Below, piece after piece: positions 56,301 through 61,928 of a stretch of 64,000 bases of DNA; the stretch's first letter is position 1; every line of letters starts with the position of its first letter. The notes under the pieces are model-generated. The model saw only the letters and a program-made list of their open reading frames with translations. It had not been told where the DNA came from and made no database searches. Source of the DNA: Ianthella basta (lineage: Eukaryota > Porifera > Demospongiae > Verongiida > Ianthellidae); NCBI GenBank assembly GCA_964019415.1, contig OZ025887.1, positions 3,031,306-3,095,305 of the forward strand, given 5' to 3'. A program made the position numbers and the translations under genes.

Positions 56301-58037
56301 GCGAGTCAGTGAAAATGGCGGCGAGTGTTGGAGTGCACGAAGATAAAGTGGAACGAGACCGTATTAGCGCGATAGTGCGTGTGGCAGCAGCTGAAGCAGG
56401 GTTCTAAGATCTACAGCTAGAGCAGATGCAAGCCATCTTAGAATTCATCAATGGTCATGATATTTTTGTATCACTTCCTACTGGCTATGGTAAATCTCTT
56501 ATTTACAGATTGCTGCTCCTTGTCATCAAGCGAGTGCAGGGAAGACCCGAAAATACATCTGCCGCTTTAGTCATCAGTCCATTATCTGCGTTAATGGTTG
56601 ATCAGAAGTCACAATTTATCTCAAGTGGTATAACAGCAGAATTCTTGGGCATTGCAACATGATAAACGTGCTATACAGCGTGCTCGAGAAGGGAAACATC
56701 AACTTGTGTTTATTGCCAGAAAATATCTTTCACGGGCAAGGAGTTCGCAGTTTGCTCGCATCACGTAGCATCCATCTCACTCTTTGATGCTATACAGACA
56801 TGCACGCTCATCTCTGGTGTAACACCTAATTAAAACCTGTGAATTATCATGTGACAAAGGTTTAAGTAAGCATTGGCAGTGTATGGGTGGAACAGTTTAC
56901 ACTTAGGAAAACTCCCGGCCCCTTCCCATCCGCGCATGATGTCACAATTAAACGGCCGGTGGACGGGTGGGGTCTGGGTACAAGACTAAACAACGGTTGG
57001 AGTTCTTCTTTTGTATTGGCAGCATAGGAGCATGCATGGAAAACCTTATATATTCTCTGTAGATCCAAGATGGCAGACGGTCATTTGGAGGTTTTCGGCC
57101 ACGCACTCCAGGGCAGCAGCTTCTTCTTGCACATCACCCCCTTAGATCGAGACCAGGTGTGGTGTACTTAATCTGGGAAAGTTTGGTCTCGATTGATGGC
57201 CGCTTGCGGGAGGAGTTCGCAAACAACCGCTTTGCACTTCTTTTTATATAATTTATATAGATTACATCTTATACATAAAACTGAAATTATCTGTGTGTGT
57301 GTTCGCTATGCGCACATGCGTTTCTTGCTTCGTCCCCCTTAAACTGGCTGTGCTGGGGGCACCGGGGGTCAGGTTATAGTGGGGTTGACGGCGCCCGTCT
57401 TGCGGTCCGCAGAGAGTTATCTGTCCATTTCCGCTTTTTCCTTGGCAAATAACCGCCATTTTTAATTATGGGTCCCTTCGACTTTGGGTTTTTACCGGAT
57501 TTGATTCACTGTCGCACTGTATTATATGTGAAAGATTTTAGATACACTTGCGGGCACTTTGCAGGGGGCAAAAAGCAAACTAGACAAAGTGTGTATCTAT
57601 GGGATCTAGATGCACAGTTGCCTAGCTTGCTAAAGCCTTTTTGCACTCCACAAAGTGTCCGCAAATGCATCTATGGGATTTAGATGCCCGCTTGAAACAT
57701 TAGCTGTACTTCCATTGGATCTTGATGCAGAGGTTAGACTTCCATTACCATGACAATGGGGATTTATTACTTGGTTACTGCATTTTTTGGCTGGCAATGA
57801 TTCTTCAAGAATTGTAAGAAAATTACTATTGGCTATTAAACTATTATTTATTCCTAGTGCTTGTTCAGTGTGGTATGAAGGTACAATCTCACTTTTCTGT
57901 AGGTGGAGATTCGACCCATGATGTATGTAGCCTTGACATATGATCATCGATTGATTGATGGACGAGAAGCTGTTCTATTCTTGAACAAGATCAAGTCAGC
58001 TGTAGAGGATCCAATGGTGTTACTCCTGGATATGTAG
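35145..58037 (+). CDS. DLST: Dihydrolipoyllysine-residue succinyltransferase, E2 of 2-oxoglutarate dehydrogenase (gene overview)
   Basis: Eleven exons with phase-matched GT-AG introns: 35145(or 35274)-35348, 39972-40027, 40097-40205, 40291-40443, 40515-40609, 43689-43786, 46820-46950, 49552-49619, 49696-49779, 53921-54088, 57903-58037. The protein transfers succinyl groups from the E1-bound intermediate to CoA in the mitochondrial TCA cycle and forms the core of the complex. It has one lipoyl domain (lipoyl Lys in the ETDK-T motif), a Pro/Ser/Thr-rich linker with no E1/E3-binding domain, as usual for animal DLST, and the catalytic domain ending in the YDHRLIDG active-site motif. No frameshift or stop interrupts the exons, so it looks functional. 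Introns total over 20 kb and are filled with transposon remnants. The mitochondrial leader exon was not found. Confidence 0.96.
35349..38049. other. DLST intron, mostly unassigned
   Basis: Apart from the inverted fragment of repeat E (36727-36985), I recognise nothing. The frames present are short and unsupported. Confidence 0.4.
36727..36985 (-). repeat. Dispersed repeat E fragment, inverted
   Basis: Starts with AGTGCTCTCTATGTAGGGATGG (reverse complement of the CCATCCCTACATAGA end) and runs back through the TTCTTATTCTTCTTC stretch to CATCAGCTGTA. Matches 30480-30735. Confidence 0.7.
38050..38880 (+). pseudogene. LINE RT C-terminal remnant, plus strand
   Basis: Reads [13 protein letters not shown], then a SYLGSEVEQ block, [18 protein letters not shown] and ETWS, then in other frames [24 protein letters not shown] and WIDLISRDL before a stop near 38880. 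These are the thumb and C-terminal blocks of non-LTR retrotransposon RTs. The RT palm is missing, so this is a 5'-truncated insertion inside a DLST intron. Several frame changes. Confidence 0.8.
39972..40027 (+). CDS. DLST: DLST exon: lipoyl domain centre
   Basis: 56 nt after acceptor TATATAG. Encodes (A)[18 protein letters not shown]. The last codon, AAG (40025-40027), is the lipoylated lysine by position. Donor GTACTA, phase 0. Confidence 0.95.
40097..40205 (+). CDS. DLST: DLST exon: lipoyl domain end
   Basis: Acceptor CTGTAG, donor GTTTGT. Encodes [19 protein letters not shown] and [14 protein letters not shown], completing the beta-barrel of the lipoyl domain. Ends phase 1. Confidence 0.95.
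40291..40443 (+). CDS. DLST: DLST exon: flexible linker
   Basis: 153 nt; low-complexity Ser/Glu/Pro-rich linker ending [10 protein letters not shown]. Acceptor TTATGGCAG, donor GTTTTG. Linker sequence is not conserved; assignment is by position, phase and composition. Confidence 0.85.
40515..40609 (+). CDS. DLST: DLST exon: linker end
   Basis: 95 nt encoding [15 protein letters not shown] and a basic stretch ([12 protein letters not shown]) just before the catalytic domain. Acceptor TTGCACAG, donor GTATGT. Phase 0 out. Confidence 0.88.
43689..43786 (+). CDS. DLST: DLST exon: catalytic domain start
   Basis: Acceptor TTGCTGCAG, donor GTTTGT. Encodes [19 protein letters not shown] and [11 protein letters not shown], the first conserved block of the acyltransferase domain. 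Ends with 2 nt of a split codon. Confidence 0.97.
43911..44071. mobile_element. Palindromic MITE with AGAGCAGATCACAGCAAGGG-type ends
   Basis: GGAGCAGATCACAGCAAGGGATTCATTCAGG at 43911 is inverted as CCTGAATGAATCCCTTGCTGTGATCTGCTC at 44042-44071. A third, related end (GAATCCCCTGCTGTGATCTGCTCC) lies at 45108-45131, so the unit may once have been 1.2 kb and enclosed the Penelope-like piece. Confidence 0.8.
44290..44910 (+). pseudogene. Possible Penelope-like element remnant (GIY-YIG side)
   Basis: Fragments in changing frames: [13 protein letters not shown]-like text followed by EKKGVVYVV (44665-44695), which resembles the RT-endonuclease linker and the GIY start of Penelope-like elements, and [15 protein letters not shown] (44800-44845), which resembles their C-terminal end. 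No long frame survives. Identification by short motifs only. Confidence 0.35.
45381..45570. mobile_element. Palindromic MITE G, copy 2
   Basis: GTAGGGATGGCACAAAAAGTACAG at the left is mirrored by CTGTCCTTTTTGTGCCATCCCTAC at the right. The interior (GGAGCATTAGCCATGG / GATGGTTAATGCTCC) matches copy 1 at 29125-29275. Confidence 0.88.
45571..46412. repeat. Dispersed repeat E, copy with terminal inverted repeats (45782-46398)
   Basis: 45571-45780 matches 29952-30130. From 45782 AGTACTCTCTATGTAGGGATGG is inverted at 46376-46398 (CCATCCCTACATAGAGAGTACT), and the sequence before the right end resembles the reverse of the repeat E body. It looks like two opposed partial copies. Confidence 0.6.
46820..46950 (+). 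CDS. DLST: DLST exon: catalytic domain
   Basis: Acceptor CTTTTGTAG, donor GTGAGA. Encodes [19 protein letters not shown] then [18 protein letters not shown]. Phase 2 in, phase 1 out. Confidence 0.97.
46951..48206. other. DLST intron, nothing recognised
   Basis: Short frames only. The TEs of this intron start at 48207. Confidence 0.4.
48207..48437 (+). repeat. Repeat A, copy 5
   Basis: Starts within the unit (AAGAACGGAAAGGAAAG) and ends CTGACTAATCAGTGACACTC; directly followed by copy 6. Confidence 0.85.
48438..48720 (+). repeat. Repeat A, copy 6 (full length)
   Basis: Full unit from AAGATGGTCTATGTACCATGG to GACTAAACAGTGACACTC, tandem to copy 5. Confidence 0.88.
48872..49185. mobile_element. 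MITE with TAGTCTCG termini, 314 bp, 9-bp target duplication
   Basis: Left TAGTCTCGTTCCCAGACCC and right GGGTCTGGGAACGAGACTA begin ~100-bp near-perfect inverted repeats. CTTACACCC flanks both sides (48863-48871 and 49186-49194), an exact 9-bp duplication. Termini match the RecQ-bearing element at 55980-56988. A 9-bp duplication is typical of Mutator-like elements, but other superfamilies cannot be excluded. Confidence 0.93.
49300..49355 (+). repeat. Repeat E terminal fragment
   Basis: ACAATCAACCACCACTATCCCTACATAGACAGCACTGCTGGGCTGTCT in parts; only the last ~50 bp of the repeat. Confidence 0.6.
49552..49619 (+). CDS. DLST: DLST exon: catalytic domain
   Basis: 68 nt, acceptor TTATTTGTAG, donor GTGAGT. 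Encodes (V)[19 protein letters not shown] and TPK. Confidence 0.97.
49696..49779 (+). CDS. DLST: DLST exon: catalytic domain
   Basis: 84 nt, acceptor TGCTCTTAG, donor GTAACT. Encodes [20 protein letters not shown] and ITALGQK. Phase 0 both sides. Confidence 0.97.
49780..51189. other. DLST intron; hairpin at 50899-50935
   Basis: No gene recognised. At 50899-50935 a perfect 13-bp stem (GACAGGTCCTCAC / GTGAGGACCTGTC) encloses an 11-nt loop. Confidence 0.45.
51190..52700 (-). pseudogene. Gypsy-like remnant with gag knuckles, protease and integrase in that order
   Basis: Minus strand. Two zinc knuckles ([13 protein letters not shown] near 52645-52680 and [11 protein letters not shown] near 52530-52570), then a protease with [11 protein letters not shown] (near 52380-52410), a charged linker, [11 protein letters not shown] (near 51735-51765), the integrase HHCC finger (HTIPMAGH near 51615-51640; CKEC near 51525-51540) and core (KDIVGPLP..., first catalytic Asp; DQGSNLLS with the second Asp near 51240-51265). 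An in-frame TGA stands at about 51284 before that second Asp; other frame changes lie in the linker. There is no RT/RNase H between protease and integrase. After 51190 no further coding is recognised, so the element is truncated. The order suits Gmr1-like gypsy elements, where RT follows integrase. Confidence 0.82.
52701..53920. other. DLST intron, little recognised
   Basis: A terminus-like CCCCTTTCACATGAGCC (near 53382) resembles the end of the MITE at 9932-10498. Nothing else. Confidence 0.4.
53921..54088 (+). CDS. DLST: DLST exon: catalytic domain
   Basis: 168 nt, acceptor TTGTGTTCAG, donor GTACGT. Encodes 56 residues with [34 protein letters not shown] and RPVAIDGK, highly conserved in DLST. 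Confidence 0.98.
54207..54290 (+). repeat. Repeat C, copy 3
   Basis: GCAGCCCTTGTATTGTTTAC, GACATTTTATCGTATGGCTTCATG, TATATATAATA; abuts the 640-bp palindrome. Confidence 0.6.
54291..54930. repeat. 640-bp imperfect palindrome
   Basis: The left arm from CACCACCACC..., GCACAGTGCAAGTTGC, AACAAGGCCACCAGTG, GAGAGTAACCACCC is mirrored on the right by GGTGGTTACTCTCTGCAAC, GGTGGCCTTGTTCATAC, GCAACTTGCACTGTG, GGTGGTGGTGG. The centre is near 54610-54620 (CACTTGGGCAG / GTGCCCAAGTG). A third partial copy of the arm follows at 54945-55050, and a diverged half lies at 16755-17005. Because of the symmetry both strands have similar frames ([13 protein letters not shown]...). No target duplication was identified. 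Confidence 0.9.
55980..56988. mobile_element. TIR element, 1009 bp, carrying a RecQ-like helicase fragment
   Basis: Left end TAGTCTCGTACCCAGAC and right end GTCTGGGTACAAGACTA are inverted with one mismatch in 17. AACAACGGT occurs immediately before (55971-55979) and after (56989-56997), an exact 9-bp target duplication. Inside, several further TAGTCT/CCCAGACC-like end motifs (56042-56170) suggest nested or shuffled related elements, followed by the helicase fragment. Termini are shared with the MITE at 48872-49185. No transposase is recognised, so it is non-autonomous. Confidence 0.88.
56313..56800 (+). pseudogene. RecQ-like DNA helicase fragment, broken
   Basis: From ATG 56313 ([20 protein letters not shown]) a frame runs to a TAA at 56403-56405, then continues in frame with [27 protein letters not shown] (Walker A, near 56475-56500), then [14 protein letters not shown] (motif Ia region) to a TGA at about 56660. 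A shifted frame continues the helicase pattern ([18 protein letters not shown], near 56665-56720). The DEAH box, motif III and the whole second RecA lobe are missing. Walker A and the LVISPLxALMxDQ motif are typical of RecQ-family ATPases. One nonsense codon, at least one frameshift and a 3' truncation make it a pseudogene. It lies wholly within the TIR element. Confidence 0.82.
57246..57902. other. DLST last intron, nothing recognised
   Basis: Short repeated phrases (ATCTATGGGATCTAGATG / ATCTATGGGATTTAGATG near 57594-57687) but no gene. Confidence 0.4.
57903..58037 (+). CDS. DLST: DLST last exon with active site and stop
   Basis: Acceptor CTTTTCTGTAG. Encodes [20 protein letters not shown] and REAVLFL...[11 protein letters not shown] then TAG (58035-58037). 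The catalytic His (57945-57947) and Asp (57957-57959) of the HxxxD acyltransferase motif are present. The C-terminal LLLDM matches the usual DLST end. Confidence 0.99.
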   Translation: MEIRPMMYVALTYDHRLIDGREAVLFLNKIKSAVEDPMVLLLDM

Positions 58038-58765
58038 GGGATATAAAGCACATTAGCTGTCCTGGTTATATGAACTGAAGTTCCAGTAACATGTTGCACT
58101 GTTGATTGATAGTGTGTGCCTACAGTGGAATTTACATTATACTGTGCAATGCTTTTGCAATAGTATGGCAATGGTAAAGTTTTTGTTAGGTATTTGGTGT
58201 TTGGTATGGTAAGTAGGGCCTTTTTTGAAGTTTGTTAGCCAAAGTCTGGCAACACAAAGCCTTTGCTCACTGCAGTATGGCCAAAGAGCTATGGCAATAG
58301 GGAAAGTTGGGATGCCACATGTTGGGAAAAGATTTTGTAGTCAGATAAGCCCATTGTTTGGTCGGTACCGCAACAGGAATTGAAGATGAGAGATGCTTCA
58401 TCTAGACAGCATTGTTTAAATGGTATAGCATGGTGGTGGCCATATCCAGTTTGAAAATCTCTGTGTGGCTAGGTGTAGACATTCTTGGAAAGTGGAAACT
58501 CCACTAGCCGGAAACTTGAAGGACAGATGTTGATTGTCACAATTATTTTCAAACGTTTCAGCCCAATCTAAGCCTTCATCAGTGGTAGATCAAAGTACAA
58601 GCATGGTGAGTTATATGTGCAAATAACAGGGAGAGGGGGGCACAGTGGGAAAAATGTGGTGGGAATACAAGTGGTTGTGTGGGCGTATGTTTACAATCGA
58701 ATAAAGTTAAACATATGGTCGGATGCCACACAGCCAAAACTTCAATGTAGCAGTTCTGTAATGCC
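58038..58765. other. DLST 3' flank, nothing recognised
   Basis: Presumed 3' UTR and intergenic DNA; no clear AATAAA was noted close to the stop. Confidence 0.35.
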
Positions 58766-58905
58766 ATTTAAAATCACGCAAAGTGCAGATTTCAACCCTA
58801 TTGAGAATTTATGGGTAGAGAGATGACTGGATTAATACCCTGCTGTGACTTTAGCCGAGTTAAATAGACTTTATTTTGAACTTAGAATACAATAACTCCT
58901 GACTT
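58766..58905 (+). pseudogene. Tc1/mariner transposase C-terminal scrap
   Basis: SADFNPIENLWVER followed by a stop and then a LAELNRLYFEL-like helix. The NPIENLW block is the third catalytic motif of Tc1-type transposases. Only about 40 codons remain. Confidence 0.45.
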
Positions 58906-59239
58906 AATAGCAAACACAGTTGATTCCATGAGAGAATTAAGGTGCCATACAGGCCATTATATTGCATCCAGTGGAGGAGCTACCAAACGTTAATCAAATA
59001 TTCACTGATATCTTGTTGCACTCTTGCTGATGCTGTCTCTATTTTTTATGTTCTTATAAATTAGTTTATTCTGCACATTCACTGTGCCACATGCACATTT
59101 GAAGACAAAGCCAAATGGTGACTTGAAACATTTGGCCACTTCTAGAAGTAAAGGGCACTGCATATGGAAGTGAGCCTTTCTGCAGCCACACTGTCAGGGC
59201 CAGCCAATGCATCAGTGAAGTAGACCACACCACTACTAG

Positions 59240-60110
59240 ATATGGAGGAAAGTACTATATTGTTAGATTATGTCATGCTTGCTGTTCATATTAATGCATG
59301 GGAGCAGCTACCATTCTGTATGTCTATTAAAGTTCACCATGTAATTTTTATTGCCACTGTGAGTCCTCCCAATGTCAGTGCTGAAGTTGAGCAGCTGGCT
59401 CAGAGCCAAAGTGACCTGCTTAACAGGCCTGGTGCAGTCTTTTTCTAACAGAAGGAGTCTTGCAGTTGTTCAGCCAGTCCCTACCCAGTCAACCCATCCC
59501 TTGATCTGCTAGTAGCACCATTGCTTTGGAGATTCTGCCCTCAAATGAAAATTGCCTTGCTCCAAGGTGGAAATCTCTCAGACAGTCACTAGGGTCGAGA
59601 CGAACTACTGGCCTACATTCCTGTCATGCACCTCTATGTTCTGGACTTCTCCCTTGGCCTTCACTTCCTTGTTGATACTGGTGAATAAGTGAATGTGATG
59701 CTTCTTTCAACAACAGGATGGTCACAGCCAGAAGGCAGGTGACAACACCCCATCATGAGTTTAGAAAATGATCCCTCATCCTCAACTTAGAACTCAGCTG
59801 CACCTTATGGCGGGTCTTCATCATTGATTTCCTGACTTCCCCAGTCTTAGGGGCTGAGTTCCTGCAACACTACAGTTAGCCTCTTGGTTGAGGTAAAAAC
59901 TGCCGTTCTGACACTCTAACACAATTACATTCCAAGAAGCATGTGCTCTGACTTCCACCACAGCCCTAGGGCAATCTGGAAGACACCAGACCAAACTGAT
60001 GACAGTGATCAGGGAAGAACTACATGCAGCAGCTACACAGAACTTAACATATCGAGACTTTAAACTGACTGACCCTAGACGTGCTGAGAACATTAGCCAC
60101 TAGCATCTAG
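59240..60110 (+). pseudogene. Gypsy gag-protease remnant, third lineage
   Basis: A short gag-like helix segment (VSPPNVSAEVEQLA, near 59360-59400) is followed by a protease reading FLVDTGE (near 59665-59685, catalytic DTG) that is interrupted by TAA, and by LWRVFIIDFLTSPVLGAEFL (near 59805-59865), the protease C-terminal half before RT. The RT is absent. Differs in sequence from the other gypsy remnants here. Confidence 0.6.
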
Positions 60111-60182
60111 AAGAGCATGGAAAGACCTGACCCAATACGTGGATTTTATCAATGATGGTAATATGTCACTGATGCTGAGCTG

Positions 60183-60900
60183 TGAAATCAATCAATCAAT
60201 CAATGCTCAATGGACATCAAAATCCCCAATAGCGGGGTCGTCCATTACAAGTAGACCTAAGAGGTTCAAGGTAAAGAGTAATATGTACTTGTAAAATTTA
60301 ATATAAGTAGACATTGCACAACCACAGAGTCCACATGCACATAGTTTACATCATAAAGTCTCAGAAGGGATCTCTCCATCTCTTCCTGGGGCGTCCTCTC
60401 GGTCTCTTTCCAATTCCTTCCCCTGTCAGCACCTTTTCCACCACACTTCCCCTCCTGCTGTCCACCTTCTCCTTTCAGCATTCTCTCATCCTTTCCACAT
60501 TCTTCAATACCGGTTCTATTCTTAGCCTCTCCCTCACCGTCTCATTCCTGACATAGTCCAACCTAGACACACCTGCAATCTTCCTCAGCACCCTCATCTC
60601 TGCTGCCTGCAGCCTGGACTTTTCCCTCTCCTTTAGAACCCACGACTCGCACCCATTATGTCAGTGTCGGGAACACCACCGCCTTGAACACTGCTACTTT
60701 TGCTTCCCTGCTGATTTCTTTGCTCTCATACATCTTCTTCATTGCCCCCACTGCTTGCCTTGTCATTCCAATTCTCTATTCCACCTCACTCTCCAGCTTC
60801 CCATCCTCACTCAGCTTTACTCCCTGGTACTCTTTAATTTCTTCACTCTTTCTCCCTCAATCTCTATTGCACTCCGTTGGAGCCCTACTAAAAGATCATT
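60183..60900 (-). pseudogene. LINE RT C-terminal remnant with (ATTG)n 3' tail
   Basis: Minus strand: YQGVKLSEDGKLESEVEYRI, then MTRQAVGAMKKMYESKEISR and VFKAVVFPTLT (60720-60850), then the post-RT helices (MRVLRKIAGVSRLDYVRNE-type text near 60540-60610) and a Lys/Glu/Arg-rich tail. It ends in a short 3' region and four ATTG/TCAA units (60186-60203). Same tail type as 31752-33250 but a different copy. Confidence 0.82.
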
Positions 60901-61290
60901 GTGTTGACTTAGCTGTGAAATGTATGTTAAAATAACAGTTTTTTTTTTTATAGCATTGTGCCATCCTGTGCACACGTACCTAGGTCTAGGCACGGCAGTG
61001 CTCAATTCGGCACTCACTAGGCAGCCATCACGAAAATACATGGTGTTATTTAGTGGCATGTCCTTATGTCAGCCGATGCACCCACTCCCACACGTAGGTG
61101 TAACTGCACCAGTTTGTTAGTCGATCGATATCATGCCGTTGGGGAAAGGAATGATGTCATAAAGAAAATCATGTTTGCCGTGGGAGTGGCTGTACCCGCA
61201 GCGTGCCTCGCCCACAAACGACTGATATACCATTCCAGTAGTATCATAGATGACAGTAGGTTTGGCGGAGACCTACAAGGGCTACAAGAC

Positions 61291-61928
61291 ATGGCGAGTC
61301 CCTCTGGCAGACAACAGAAATTGGGGTATGAGCGGGCTGCCCCGAGAGCCGTTGTCCAAACTGCAAACTGCGATAACAAGGAATCGAGGACGGTCCGAGA
61401 CAATCCCACCTGCCAGGAGTTAGCCATACAAGGAGAGGCCATGACGAAACGCGGAAAGTACAGCGAAGCCATTCCTGTACTGGAATCAGCAATAAGAGTC
61501 GGTACCGAGGACTTTCAGCTGCTGAGCATCCTGTGGAGCCTGTTGGGTCGTTGCCATTATAATCGCGGTTGTTACGAAAGAGCCAGCCAGAGTCATATAC
61601 ATGATTTAGCCATTACCTTGCAGTCTGGAGACGACAAAGGCCAATGTCAGGCATACTGTAACTTGGGCATAGTTTTCCGTAAGCTGGGCCACCTGTCAAG
61701 AGCATTCGTGTGTTTTCAGAAGCAGCTATGCCTTGCCAGGAAGATTTCTGATGAGTCTTCCATCCAGAAAGCATACTTCAATATAGGAGAAGTGCACCTC
61801 CTTCTTGGTCGTTTAGCGTTAGGTGTATCTGGACGAGTTGACCACATTCCTGCGGCGAAGGAGAACTTAGAACAATGTGCCAGCTACCTTGAGACTCATT
61901 TGAAGCATATACTGACTATGAAGCAGAG
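61291..61928 (+). CDS. TPR gene exon 1 (coding)
   Basis: 638 nt from MASPSGRQQKLG to ...HILTMKQ plus two bases; donor AG|GTTAGT. Contains four TPRs. The frame is open upstream to 61066, so the N-terminus may be 75 residues longer. Confidence 0.82.

Larger units (their letters stand above)
55790..57245 (+). repeat. Tandem-like duplicated segment (55790-55979 and 57060-57245)
   Basis: Both contain AGATGGCAGACGGTCA, GGCAGCAGCTT, CACAT(T/C)..CCCCCTTAGAT and GGGAGGAGTT(T/C)GCAAACAAC in order. The RecQ-bearing element is inserted at the end of the first copy. Confidence 0.7.
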
